Source of the DNA: RGIG3009 sp045630765 | Lineage (GTDB): Bacteria; Bacillota; Clostridia; Oscillospirales; Acutalibacteraceae | DNA length: 45,544 bases | Reading direction: 5' to 3' | Assembly (NCBI GenBank): GCA_045630765.1 | Contig: JAZQTM010000018.1 | Span: 1 to 45,544, forward strand | Shown here: positions 23,315 through 31,379 of the stretch, piece by piece | Layout: each line of letters opens with the position of its first letter | Position numbering within the stretch: position 1 is the first letter of the stretch | Translations under genes and position numbers: made by a program | The notes under the pieces: generated by a model | The model's database searches: none | Told to the model about the DNA's origin: nothing | The model's input: only the letters and a program-made list of their open reading frames with translations

Positions 23315-23369
23315 TCCCGACGACTGAAAGCCGTCATACGACGGCAAAACCGAAAGGAAGGATACTATT

Positions 23370-23738
23370 ATGGCTCGTATAGCTGGTGTTGACCTGCCCA
23401 GAGACAAACGCGTAGAGATCGGTCTTACCTATATCTACGGTATCGGCCGCAAAACGGCTAATGATATCCTCGCTGCATCCGGCGTGAATCCGGATACCCG
23501 TGTTCGGGACCTGACCGAGGATGATATTTCCAAACTCCGTGAGTACATTGATCACAACTGTGTCGTGGAAGGCGATCTGCGCCGTGACATCGCGTTTGAT
23601 ATCAAACGTTTGATCGAAATCGGTAGCTATCGCGGTCTGCGCCATCGCAAAGGTCTGCCGGTGCGCGGTCAGCGTTCCAAGACCAATGCGCGTACCCGTA
23701 AGGGTCCGAAGAAGACCATCGCCAACAAGAAGAAGTAA
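23370..23738 (+). CDS. rpsM: 30S ribosomal protein S13
   Basis: The 122-residue protein contains MARIAGVDLPRDKRVEIGLT, YGIGRKTANDIL and the C-terminal tail RHRKGLPVRGQRSKTNARTRKG (in parts) that contacts P-site tRNA. S13 forms the head-to-50S bridge. GAAAGGAAGG precedes the ATG. Confidence 0.97.
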   Translation: MARIAGVDLPRDKRVEIGLTYIYGIGRKTANDILAASGVNPDTRVRDLTEDDISKLREYIDHNCVVEGDLRRDIAFDIKRLIEIGSYRGLRHRKGLPVRGQRSKTNARTRKGPKKTIANKKK

Positions 23739-23754
23739 GCAGGAGGGATAGAGA

Positions 23755-24159
23755 ATGGCTGCTGCAAAAACAACTGCGAAGAAGGGCACTGTCCGTCGCA
23801 AAGAGCGTAAAAATATTGAGCGTGGCGCCGCACATATCCAGTCCACATTCAATAACACCATTGTTACCATCACCGACACGCAGGGCAATGCGTTGTCCTG
23901 GGCCAGCGCCGGTGAACTCGGTTTCCGCGCCTCGCGGAAATCTACCCCCTTTGGTCCTCAAACGGCTGCGGAAACCGCTGCCAAAGCAGCAATGGAGCAC
24001 GGTCTGAAGACCGTCGAAGTGTACGTTAAAGGTCCGGGCGCCGGCCGTGAAGCTGCGATCCGTGCTTTACAGACCGCCGGACTCGACGTTACCATGATTA
24101 AAGACGTAACGCCTGTCCCCCACAACGGATGCCGTCCTCCCAAGAGAAGACGCGTATAA
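23755..24159 (+). CDS. rpsK: 30S ribosomal protein S11
   Basis: The 134-residue protein has a Lys- and Ala-rich N-terminus followed by AAHIQSTFNNTIVTITDTQG, GFRASRKSTPFGPQTAAE and the end DVTPVPHNGCRPPKRRRV. S11 lies on the 30S platform near the E site. The N-terminal extension is short and normal for Clostridia. Confidence 0.97.
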   Translation: MAAAKTTAKKGTVRRKERKNIERGAAHIQSTFNNTIVTITDTQGNALSWASAGELGFRASRKSTPFGPQTAAETAAKAAMEHGLKTVEVYVKGPGAGREAAIRALQTAGLDVTMIKDVTPVPHNGCRPPKRRRV

Positions 24160-24186
24160 CACGAGAATTTAGGAGGTGCAACCAAA

Positions 24187-24813
24187 ATGGCAAGATATAC
24201 CGGTGCGGTGTGCAGACTTTGCCGCCGTGAAGGACAGAAATTGTTTTTGAAGGGCGAGCGCTGCTATACCGGCAAATGCGCCGTTGCCCGCCGTGCGTAC
24301 GCACCCGGCCAGCATGGTCAGGCTCGTAACCGCAAGGCTTCGGAATACGGCAAACAGCTCCGTACGAAACAGTACGCAAGACGTTATTATGGTGTGCTCG
24401 AAGGTCAGTTCCGCCACTATTTTGAGATGGCGACCAAGATGACCGGCGTGACGGGTGAAAACCTGCTCCGTTTGCTCGAGTCCCGTTTGGATAACGTTGT
24501 GTATCGTCTGGGCTACGCCAGCTCCCGTGCAGAAGCTCGTCAGCTGGTTACCCAGGGTCATTTCACTGTGAATGGCCGCAAGGTCAACATCCCCTCTTAC
24601 CTGACCAAGGTCGGTGAGGCGATCGCTGTGAAAGAGAACAGCCGCGCGCTCGACAAGATGAAGGCTATCGTTGAGGCGAACAGTTCCCGTCCCGTTCCGA
24701 AGTGGCTCGAGAAGACCGCTGAATGGGAAGCGAAGATCGCTGCGGTGCCTGCTCGTGAAGATATTGATCTTCCGATCGAGGAAACCCTTATCGTCGAGTT
24801 GTACTCGAAATAA
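24187..24813 (+). CDS. rpsD: 30S ribosomal protein S4, zinc-type
   Basis: S4 nucleates 30S assembly. The 208 residues include a zinc-binding N-terminus (Cys9, Cys12, Cys26, Cys31 in CRLC...CYTGKC), RAYAPGQHGQ, and the S4 RNA-binding fold with ESRLDNVVYRLGYASSRAEARQLVTQGH (in parts). It lies inside the alpha operon, as in many Clostridia, rather than at a separate locus as in Bacillus. A 103-nt gap with repeats separates it from rpoA. Confidence 0.97.
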   Translation: MARYTGAVCRLCRREGQKLFLKGERCYTGKCAVARRAYAPGQHGQARNRKASEYGKQLRTKQYARRYYGVLEGQFRHYFEMATKMTGVTGENLLRLLESRLDNVVYRLGYASSRAEARQLVTQGHFTVNGRKVNIPSYLTKVGEAIAVKENSRALDKMKAIVEANSSRPVPKWLEKTAEWEAKIAAVPAREDIDLPIEETLIVELYSK

Positions 24814-24916
24814 TCCGCGATATTGCACAAAGTTGCAAGTTTGCACGACACTTTACGAAACGCACGCGTACGCGTTGTGCGCGTGACGGTTCGTTCATTA
24901 AAAGGAGGGTTTTTGA
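24814..24916 (+). promoter_or_regulatory. rpsD-rpoA spacer with hairpin potential
   Basis: Three copies of TTGCA occur at 24823, 24833 and 24841. Downstream, CGCAC and GTGCG arms flank the palindrome-like GCGTACGC core, with outer ACGAA/TTCGT arms. AAAGGAGGG then leads into rpoA. The function is unknown; it may balance rpoA translation against the ribosomal proteins. Confidence 0.35.
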
Positions 24917-25870
24917 ATGATAGAGATTGAGAAGCCCAGAATTGAAGCGTTGGACCTCGCTCCCGACGGAACCTACGGTCGCTTTGTTGTTGAACCGTTG
25001 GAAAGAGGCTATGGCACGACTCTCGGAAACAGCTTGCGTCGTGTGCTGCTTTCCTCCTTGCCGGGTGTGGCGGTTACTTCCGTTAAAATCGACGGCGTTC
25101 TTCATGAGTTTTCCACTATTGAAGGTGTAAAAGAAGATGTGACGGAAATCGTCCTGAACATCAAGGATTTGGTTCTGAACCTGAACGGCGATGGACCGAA
25201 GACCGTGTACGTAGAGGCTGTGGGTCCCTGTGAGGTTACGGCGGGCTCCATCAAATGTGACAGCGAAGTCGAAATCCTGCGTCCCGAAACTCATATCGCG
25301 ACGGTGGGCGAAAACGGCAAGCTGAACATGGAAATCACGCTGGACAAAGGCCGCGGTTACGTTCCCGCTGAACGCAACAAGCAGATTTTGCAGCCGGTCA
25401 TCGGTGTGATTCCGGTTGACTCCATTTACACGCCCGTAGTTAAGGTCAACTATGCGGTTAGCAATACCCGCGTAGGTCAGATCACCGACTACGACAAGCT
25501 GAGCTTGGAGGTTTGGACCAACGGTACCATCTCTGCTCAGGAAGCTGTTTCGTTGGCAGCAAAGATCATCACCGATCACTTGGCACTGTTTGTGGATCTG
25601 TCCGGTGAAATGTATGCCGGCGATTCCATCATGGTCGAGAAAGACGACAAGGGCAAGGAGAAGGCTCTCGAAATGACGATCGAAGAACTCGATCTGTCGG
25701 TCCGTTCCTTCAACTGCTTGAAGCGTGCCGGTATCAACACGGTGGAAGATCTGACCAACAAGACCGAGGACGACATGATGAAGGTCCGTAACCTCGGCCG
25801 CAAGTCATTGGAAGAAGTTATCAACAAACTGGCGTCGTTGGGCTTTAGTCTGCGCGACGAAGAGGAATAA
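24917..25870 (+). CDS. rpoA: DNA-directed RNA polymerase subunit alpha
   Basis: The 317-residue protein has the N-terminal assembly domain (GRFVVEPLERGYGTTLGNSLRR in parts, LPGVAVTSVKIDGVLHEFSTI in parts, EGPKTV-type loop, TLDKGRGYVPAE) and the C-terminal DNA- and activator-binding domain (LDLSVRSFNCLKRAGINTVEDL in parts, VRNLGRKSLEEVINKL). The C-terminal domain would contact the A/T tract noted upstream of the S10 promoter. AAAAGGAGGG precedes the ATG. Confidence 0.98.
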   Translation: MIEIEKPRIEALDLAPDGTYGRFVVEPLERGYGTTLGNSLRRVLLSSLPGVAVTSVKIDGVLHEFSTIEGVKEDVTEIVLNIKDLVLNLNGDGPKTVYVEAVGPCEVTAGSIKCDSEVEILRPETHIATVGENGKLNMEITLDKGRGYVPAERNKQILQPVIGVIPVDSIYTPVVKVNYAVSNTRVGQITDYDKLSLEVWTNGTISAQEAVSLAAKIITDHLALFVDLSGEMYAGDSIMVEKDDKGKEKALEMTIEELDLSVRSFNCLKRAGINTVEDLTNKTEDDMMKVRNLGRKSLEEVINKLASLGFSLRDEEE

Positions 25871-25911
25871 GAATTACTATTCCGCAGAATTCTGAAAAGG
25901 AGTGAATTCAC

Positions 25912-26256
25912 ATGCCCGGAACTCGTAAACTCGGCAGACCTACCGCTTCGCGTATGGCAATGCTGAGAGCGATGGTGACCTTCTTGCTGGAAAAAGGCCG
26001 TATCGAAACGACCGTTACCCGCGCTAAAGAAGTTCGCGCCATGGCAGAAAAAATGATCACGATCGCAAAACAGCCGACTTTGGCTAATAAGCGACTGGTA
26101 TTCTCTTTTGTGACGAAAGAGAGCGTTTGCAAGAAATTGTTTGATGAGATCGCACCTTCCTACGAAGGTCGCAACGGCGGTTACACCCGCATCATCAAGA
26201 TCGGCGCCCGCCGCGGTGATGCCGCTGAAATGGCAATCATCGAGCTCGTGAAATAA
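25912..26256 (+). CDS. rplQ: 50S ribosomal protein L17
   Basis: The 114-residue protein has RKLGRPTASRMAMLRAMVT at the start, ETTVTRAKEVRAMAEKMITIAK in the middle, and ends RRGDAAEMAIIELVK. The usual L17 start is KLGRxxxHRxAMLRN. L17 lies near the tunnel exit. It ends the alpha operon and is followed within 15 nt by a terminator; the ecfA transporter genes that often follow in Firmicutes are absent. Confidence 0.97.
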   Translation: MPGTRKLGRPTASRMAMLRAMVTFLLEKGRIETTVTRAKEVRAMAEKMITIAKQPTLANKRLVFSFVTKESVCKKLFDEIAPSYEGRNGGYTRIIKIGARRGDAAEMAIIELVK

Positions 26257-26268
26257 GTCACACAATCA

Positions 26269-26302
26269 AAAGACCTCGTCCATTTGGACGAGGTCTTTTT
26301 TT
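26269..26302 (+). terminator. Terminator of the S10-spc-alpha operon
   Basis: A perfect 13-bp stem pairs AAAGACCTCGTCC (26269-26281) with GGACGAGGTCTTT (26286-26298) across the tetraloop ATTT, followed by a run of T. Confidence 0.95.
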
Positions 26303-26360
26303 GCTGCAAATACGGGAAAGAGGCGTGCGTAAATTTACGAGCGTTTTTTGACATTTGATA

Positions 26361-26389
26361 TTGATTTAGGCGTAGTTTTTGTATATACT
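26361..26389 (+). promoter_or_regulatory. Promoter of the beta-glucuronidase gene
   Basis: TTGATT (26361-26366) and TATACT (26384-26389) are 17 bp apart. A TTGACA at 26348-26353 is too far from this -10 to be its partner. Confidence 0.7.
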
Positions 26390-26422
26390 GAAAGCAAGTC
26401 AAACGGTAAGGAGTGGGACGGT

Positions 26423-28174
26423 ATGCTGTTTCCGATTGAAAACGAGATCCGACAAGTAAAAATTTTAAACGGTATGTGGAAATTCCGCAAGGAAGATCGT
26501 CTGTATCAGGGGGCCGAGGAAAAATGGTACGAGCGTCCCTTGACAAATTGTATTGAGATGCCGGTACCTGCCAGTTACAACGACATTACCACGGATAAAA
26601 AATTAAGAGATCACGTGGGTTTCGTGTGGTATGAGCGCGAATTTGCCATTCCTCGCGATTGGAATAACCAACGCATGGTGCTTCGTTTCGGCAGTGTGAC
26701 ACATCACGCGGTGGTGTATATTAACGGCAAAGAGGTTACCGCACACAAGGGCGGTTTTCTGCCGTTTGAGGTGGAACTGAACCCGCACGTGAACGTGGGC
26801 ATGAACCGCCTGACAGTGTCGGTGAGCAACATTTTGGATCAGACGTGTATTCCATTCGGCTTTCTTGAAGAGTGTGACCCCGAGTGTTATCCGAAAGGCA
26901 CCATGTCGCAACGGTACCAGTTTGACTTTTTCAACTATTCCGGTATCCATCGTCCCGTGAGAATCTATACCACGCCGACGGCCTATATCAAAGACGTGAC
27001 CGTGACCACGGATATTTGCGGAACAGACGGCATTGTTAACTACCAAGTGGCAGTTGAGGGTGCTGCGGATTGTCAGGTTACGTTACTTGATGAAGAAGGC
27101 ACGGTTGTTGCGCAGGCAACGGGATCAAACGGCGCCTTGCGCGTGAAAGACGCTCATTTGTGGGAAGTGCGTGCCGCGTATCTCTATCAACTGGATATCT
27201 GCGCGGGTGAGGATCATTACACCCTTCCCGTTGGTATTCGCACGGTCAAAGCGACCGCTACCCAAGTGCTTATCAACGATAAGCCGGTGTACCTGAAGGG
27301 CTTTGGCAAGCACGAAGACAGCGACATCAAAGGAAAAGGCTTGGACGAAGCGGTCAACGCGCGTGATTTTGAATTGCTGAATTGGATCGGTGCCAACTCT
27401 ATCCGCACCTCGCATTATCCGTATTCGGAAGAATTGATGCAGATGGCGGATCGTCAAGGGTATTTGATTATTGACGAAGTTCCTGCGGTTGGTATGAACT
27501 TCTGGGCAGGCACGCCGGTATTTGTGGATGGTATGGTCGACGACAAAACGTTGGCGCACCACAAAGACGTGCTTTGTGAACTGTGTGAACGGGATAAGAA
27601 CCATCCGTGCGTGATTATGTGGAACGTGTCGAATGAGGCGCAAACGCAGGATCCGAATGCGCTCGCCTATTTTACGGAGTTGGTCGATCTCGTGCGTTCG
27701 TTGGATAACACACGTCTGGTGTCAAACGTGACGGATAACGTGGCAGAGGTGGATACGGTAGGACATCTGTTTGACGTGGTTGGCGTGAACCGCTATCACG
27801 CGTGGTATTATGGTCACGATTTGGGAAAATTGGAGCTTATTTACCCCAAACTGACAGCAGAACTTCGCGCGTGGCACGAAAAGACGGGGAAACCCGTATT
27901 TCTATCAGAGTTCGGTGCTGATGCGATTGTTGGTAACCACAAGCTTCCGGAAACGGTATTTTCAGAGGAGTATCAGATCGAATATTACCGAGAGCATCAC
28001 CGCGCCTTGGATGACTGTGAGTTTATTGTTGGCGAGCATCCGTGGGCATACGCGGATTTTATGACGCAACCGGGACTGAAACGGTTTGACGGAAACAAAA
28101 AAGGTATGTTTACCAGACAGCGTCAGCCTAAAGGTGTTGCCTTTTTGATGCGCGAGCGCTGGTTGAAAAAATAA
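26423..28174 (+). CDS. uidA: Beta-glucuronidase, glycoside hydrolase family 2
   Basis: The enzyme hydrolyses beta-D-glucuronides; in the gut these include host drug and steroid conjugates. ATG 26423 behind AAGGAG gives 583 residues without a signal peptide, so the enzyme is cytoplasmic. The sandwich, immunoglobulin-like and barrel domains are in order. The acid/base Glu405 (NVSNEAQ), nucleophile Glu496 (LSEFGAD) and the Asn558-x-Lys560 motif (DGNKKGMF) that reads the glucuronate carboxylate are present, which separates it from beta-galactosidases. The segment equivalent to the E. coli active-site loop (about 360-380) is roughly nine residues shorter, and the usual WNFADF is WAYADF (541-546), so aglycone preference may differ. 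It stands alone between its own promoter and terminator. Confidence 0.93.
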   Translation: MLFPIENEIRQVKILNGMWKFRKEDRLYQGAEEKWYERPLTNCIEMPVPASYNDITTDKKLRDHVGFVWYEREFAIPRDWNNQRMVLRFGSVTHHAVVYINGKEVTAHKGGFLPFEVELNPHVNVGMNRLTVSVSNILDQTCIPFGFLEECDPECYPKGTMSQRYQFDFFNYSGIHRPVRIYTTPTAYIKDVTVTTDICGTDGIVNYQVAVEGAADCQVTLLDEEGTVVAQATGSNGALRVKDAHLWEVRAAYLYQLDICAGEDHYTLPVGIRTVKATATQVLINDKPVYLKGFGKHEDSDIKGKGLDEAVNARDFELLNWIGANSIRTSHYPYSEELMQMADRQGYLIIDEVPAVGMNFWAGTPVFVDGMVDDKTLAHHKDVLCELCERDKNHPCVIMWNVSNEAQTQDPNALAYFTELVDLVRSLDNTRLVSNVTDNVAEVDTVGHLFDVVGVNRYHAWYYGHDLGKLELIYPKLTAELRAWHEKTGKPVFLSEFGADAIVGNHKLPETVFSEEYQIEYYREHHRALDDCEFIVGEHPWAYADFMTQPGLKRFDGNKKGMFTRQRQPKGVAFLMRERWLKK

Positions 28175-28199
28175 GCGACAAACGCGTTATAACGAAAAG

Positions 28200-28234
28200 A
28201 AAAAGCTGTGTAGAAGTTTTCTACACAGCTTTTT
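28200..28234. terminator. Bidirectional terminator between uidA and the EamA permease gene
   Basis: AAAAAGCTGTGTAGAA (28200-28215) pairs with TTCTACACAGCTTTTT (28219-28234), 16 bp with a three-base loop. T runs are present on both strands, so it can serve both converging genes. Confidence 0.92.
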
Positions 28235-28272
28235 ATGTGTTGGTTATACTGCGATAATATGTATGTACCCTC

Positions 28273-29142
28273 TTATTTGAAAATTGCCATCAGCAGAGTT
28301 CCCAGTATCATTAAGCAAAGTCCGATAAAAGCTTTTATTGACAATTTTTCCTTGAACACGAAATACGAGAATATAACGGTTACCAGTATACTCAGTTTGT
28401 CTATCGGAACGACCACGCTGACAACGCCGTTTTGAATGGCGTAATAATAGCAAAGCCAAGAAGCTCCTGTTGCAACGCCGGAAAGTGTGATAAACAAAAG
28501 CTCCTTTTTGTCTATGTGTTTAATCTCTTTTTGTTTGCCTTTTGAAAGGACAATGATCCATGCCATAACGAGAACCACGCCCGTTCTGATTGCCGTGCCA
28601 AGGTTGGACTCCACTCCGAAAATACCGATTTTGGCAAGAATAGACGTCAGAGCAGCAAATACCGCTGACAGGACTGCGTATATCATCCAAACTTTGCTCT
28701 CGCTTGTTTGATCCGTCTGCTTCTTCTCTACCATCAGGAAAATACCGACAGCCAGTATGACGGTTGCAATCAATTTTACGGTAAGGTTTGACGTTTCGCC
28801 AAAACAGATAATTGCCAGTAACACAGTGAGTACGGTGCTTGACTTATCAATCGGAACGACCTTATTGATGTTGCCAAGTGAAAGTGCTTTGAAATAGCAT
28901 ATCCACGATGCACCTGTCGCAAGTCCCGATAAAACCAAAAACAGAAGCGACGTTGGCTCAATCGTTGTGATTGTATTTGCCGAGCCGACGATGAATACCA
29001 TAATCCACGAAAAAACCAGGACGACGATTGTTCGCAAAACGGTTGCCACGTCTGAATCGGTTCTTTTAATGCCGCACTTGGCGAGTATTGATGTTAGTCC
29101 CGCAAAAATGGCAGAAAGACTTGCCGCTACAAGCCAAATCAT
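28273..29142 (-). CDS. EamA-type drug/metabolite transporter family permease
   Basis: The 289-residue protein has two homologous EamA repeats of five transmembrane helices each. Repeat signatures are SLSAIFAGLTSILAKCGI and LSAVFAALTSILAKIGI, then GLATGASWICYFKAL and GVATGASWLCYYYAI, then KVVPIDKSSTVLTVLLAI and VVVPIDKLSILVTVIFSY. The substrate cannot be told; the family exports amino acids, metabolites or drugs. A consensus promoter and a GAGGTGAC ribosome site precede it. The gene and its upstream region are clearly richer in A/T than the neighbours, which suggests acquisition by transfer. Confidence 0.88.
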   Translation of the reverse strand: MIWLVAASLSAIFAGLTSILAKCGIKRTDSDVATVLRTIVVLVFSWIMVFIVGSANTITTIEPTSLLFLVLSGLATGASWICYFKALSLGNINKVVPIDKSSTVLTVLLAIICFGETSNLTVKLIATVILAVGIFLMVEKKQTDQTSESKVWMIYAVLSAVFAALTSILAKIGIFGVESNLGTAIRTGVVLVMAWIIVLSKGKQKEIKHIDKKELLFITLSGVATGASWLCYYYAIQNGVVSVVVPIDKLSILVTVIFSYFVFKEKLSIKAFIGLCLMILGTLLMAIFK

Positions 29143-29189
29143 ACTGTCACCTCAGTTGCTTATTATATCGAAACTTGTCGATTGGTTTT

Positions 29190-29217
29190 ATTATAATATA
29201 TTTGAAATATTTGTCAA
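29190..29217 (-). promoter_or_regulatory. Promoter of the EamA permease gene
   Basis: On the minus strand TTGACA (29212-29217) and TATAAT (29190-29195) are both perfect consensus boxes with a 16-bp spacer, in a very A/T-rich stretch. Confidence 0.8.
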
Positions 29218-29229
29218 AGAGGAGATAAT

Positions 29230-29268
29230 AAAACACCCGTAGTTTTTTAAAACTACGGGTGTTTTTTT
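29230..29268. terminator. Terminator at the end of galE
   Basis: AAAACACCCGTAGTTTT (29230-29246) pairs with AAAACTACGGGTGTTTT (29249-29265). On the minus strand the stem starts immediately after the galE stop codon and is followed by TTTTATTA. Confidence 0.88.
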
Positions 29269-30283
29269 ATTGTTTGTAACCTTTTGGATTTTGAGATTGC
29301 CAGCGCCAAGCGTCACGGCACATATCTTCCAGACCGTATTCCGCTTCCCAGCCGAGCAGTTCTTTTGCTTTGGCAGGGTTGGAATAGCAAGTGGCGATGT
29401 CGCCGGGACGGCGGTCGACAATGGCGTAGGGAACGTCGATGTCGTTGACTTTCTTGAACGTGTTGACGAGGTCGAGAACGCTGTAACCGGTACCGGTGCC
29501 GAGGTTGACCGCCTCAACGCCGGTGGTTTTCAGAGCGTAGTTAACCGCGCAGACGTGACCGCGGGCGAGATCGACGACGTGGATGTAATCGCGCACGCCG
29601 GTGCCGTCGTGGGTGTCGTAATCGCCGCCAAAAACGGAGAGTTTTTCGCGTTTGCCCACCGCAACCTGGGTGACGTACGGCATCAGGTTGTTCGGGATGC
29701 CGCTCGGATCCTCACCGATGCGACCGCTCTTGTGAGCGCCGATGGGGTTGAAATAGCGGAGCAGGACGACCGACCAGTCGGGATCGGATACGCACAGATC
29801 TTGTAAGATGCACTCAATCATAAACTTGGTACGACCGTACGGATTGGTAACCGCGCCGACTTCCATCGTTTCATTGAGCGGGGAGGGGTTGTTCATACCG
29901 TACACGGTAGCAGATGAACTGAACACCATACGTTTGCAACCGAACTCGCGCATAACGCTGCACAGTACGAGCGTGCCGTTGACGTTATTATCAAAATACT
30001 CCAGCGGTTTTTCAACCGATTCGCCGACCGCTTTGAGTCCCGCAAAATGAATGACGACGTCGATCTTGTTTTCGCGGAAAATGCGGCGGAGTCCCTCGGC
30101 GTCGCGGATATCGCACTCATAGAACGGAAAATCCTTGCCGGAGAGTTCTTTGACGCGGTTGAGCGCCTCAATATCGGAGTTGTAGAAGTTATCCAAGACC
30201 ACGATGTCGTGACCGGATGAAAGCAATTCAATGCAGGTATGGCTGCCGATATAGCCGCAACCACCGGTAATCAATATTGACAT
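29267..30283 (-). CDS. galE: UDP-glucose 4-epimerase
   Basis: GalE interconverts UDP-glucose with UDP-galactose, and in some forms UDP-GlcNAc with UDP-GalNAc, using bound NAD+. The minus-strand ATG at 30283 behind GGGAGG gives 338 residues starting MSILITGGCGYIGSHTCIEL; an in-frame ATG at 30385 would add an unrelated tail beyond the promoter. Catalytic motifs are VFSSSATVYG and NPYGRTK (Tyr-x3-Lys). A strong promoter lies just upstream. The divergent nucleotidyltransferase and NahK-like genes suggest that it interconverts the UDP-sugars produced by that pair. Confidence 0.95.
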   Translation of the reverse strand: MSILITGGCGYIGSHTCIELLSSGHDIVVLDNFYNSDIEALNRVKELSGKDFPFYECDIRDAEGLRRIFRENKIDVVIHFAGLKAVGESVEKPLEYFDNNVNGTLVLCSVMREFGCKRMVFSSSATVYGMNNPSPLNETMEVGAVTNPYGRTKFMIECILQDLCVSDPDWSVVLLRYFNPIGAHKSGRIGEDPSGIPNNLMPYVTQVAVGKREKLSVFGGDYDTHDGTGVRDYIHVVDLARGHVCAVNYALKTTGVEAVNLGTGTGYSVLDLVNTFKKVNDIDVPYAIVDRRPGDIATCYSNPAKAKELLGWEAEYGLEDMCRDAWRWQSQNPKGYKQ

Positions 30284-30313
30284 TTTTGGTTCCTCCCAGT
30301 ATAGTATAAGTAC

Positions 30314-30342
30314 AGTATAGCGTATTCCGTTGAGATTTTCAA
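30314..30342 (-). promoter_or_regulatory. Promoter of galE
   Basis: On the minus strand TTGAAA (30337-30342) and TATACT (30314-30319) are separated by 17 bp and lie 31-59 bp upstream of the galE start. Confidence 0.82.
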
Positions 30343-30393
30343 TGCTAAGATGGTGCTGTGACGAAAAATGCACGATTTTTGACAAAACGGCTA

Positions 30394-30422
30394 TTGCGGA
30401 AAACGGCTTGACGGAGTACGAT
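30394..30422 (+). promoter_or_regulatory. Possible promoter of the nucleotidyltransferase-nahK pair
   Basis: TTGCGG (30394-30399) and TACGAT (30417-30422) are 17 bp apart and well placed for the gene starting at 30456. TTGACA at 30379 and TTGACG at 30408 are better -35 boxes but lack a -10 at a suitable distance. Confidence 0.4.
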
Positions 30423-30455
30423 AAAAGAGTAGTTTTATGAAAAGAGGAATTGTAT

Positions 30456-31367
30456 ATGAAACCGACTCTCGTGATTATGGCTGCGGGTATGGGCAGTCGC
30501 TTTGGCGGACTTAAGCAATTAACGCCGGTTGGTCCGAACGGACAGTTGCTGATCGATTATTCGGTGTACGACGCCATTCAGGCAGGTTTTGGAAAGATCG
30601 TGTTTGTTATTAAGCACGCGATCGAACAGGAATTCAAGGAGCTGCTCGGTAACCGCATTGCCGAGAAGATCCCCGTGGAATACGTGTACCAAGAGTTGGA
30701 TCGGTTGCCCGAGGGTTATACTGTTCCCGAAGGACGTACCAAGCCGTGGGGTACCGCGCACGCGATCTTGTGCTGCCGCGGTATTGTTAACGAGCCGTTT
30801 ATGGTTATCAACGCGGACGATTTTTATGGTCGCGAAAGCTATCAATTGTTAGCGGATTTCCTCTCCAAGCCGCAGCCGGAAGGCCCGATGTCGTTTGCTA
30901 TGTCGGCATACATTTTGGAAAACACCTTGACCGAAAACGGTTACGTTTCCCGTGGTGTTTGCTCGGTAGACGAAAACGGTAAGTTGTGCGGTCTTGTTGA
31001 ACGTACCCACATTGAAATGGTGGACGGCAAAGCACAGTTCAGCGAGGACGATGGCAAGACGTGGGAAGTGTTGCCCGCCGGTTGTGCCGTTTCGATGAAC
31101 GCGTGGGCGTTCCCCGCCGCGATGCTGGATCATCTGGACGAGCGTTTCAAAGCCTTTTTGGATACGACGGCAAAAGCCAATCCCGCAAAAGCCGAGTTTT
31201 TCCTGCCCTTTGCGGTCAACGATATGATGGCCGACGGCGAAGCCGAAACGACGGTGTTGCGCACCCCCGATCGTTGGTACGGTATGACGTATGCCGAGGA
31301 TAAGATCGACGTACAAAACGCGATTGCGGATATGACTGCAAACGGTATTTATCCCGCTGAAATGTAA
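30456..31367 (+). CDS. Sugar-1-phosphate nucleotidyltransferase (NTP-transferase family)
   Basis: The 303-residue protein starts MKPTLVIMAAGMGSRFGGLKQL, the nucleotide-binding loop of the NTP-transferase superfamily, and has FMVINADDFYG with the metal-binding Asp. It resembles family members annotated as sugar nucleotidyltransferases. Because it sits 12 nt upstream of a NahK-like anomeric kinase and divergent from galE, it probably activates the kinase product, an N-acetylhexosamine- or galactose-1-phosphate, to an NDP-sugar. That substrate is inferred from context only. ATG 30456 is preferred over TTG 30450 because AGAGGAA lies 7 nt upstream. Confidence 0.82.
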   Translation: MKPTLVIMAAGMGSRFGGLKQLTPVGPNGQLLIDYSVYDAIQAGFGKIVFVIKHAIEQEFKELLGNRIAEKIPVEYVYQELDRLPEGYTVPEGRTKPWGTAHAILCCRGIVNEPFMVINADDFYGRESYQLLADFLSKPQPEGPMSFAMSAYILENTLTENGYVSRGVCSVDENGKLCGLVERTHIEMVDGKAQFSEDDGKTWEVLPAGCAVSMNAWAFPAAMLDHLDERFKAFLDTTAKANPAKAEFFLPFAVNDMMADGEAETTVLRTPDRWYGMTYAEDKIDVQNAIADMTANGIYPAEM

Positions 31368-31379
31368 GGAGTGTCGAAC

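Noticed and set aside
26348..26353. TTGACA as the -35 box of uidA
   Set aside because: It lies 30 bp from the TATACT -10; TTGATT at 26361 has the correct 17-bp spacing.
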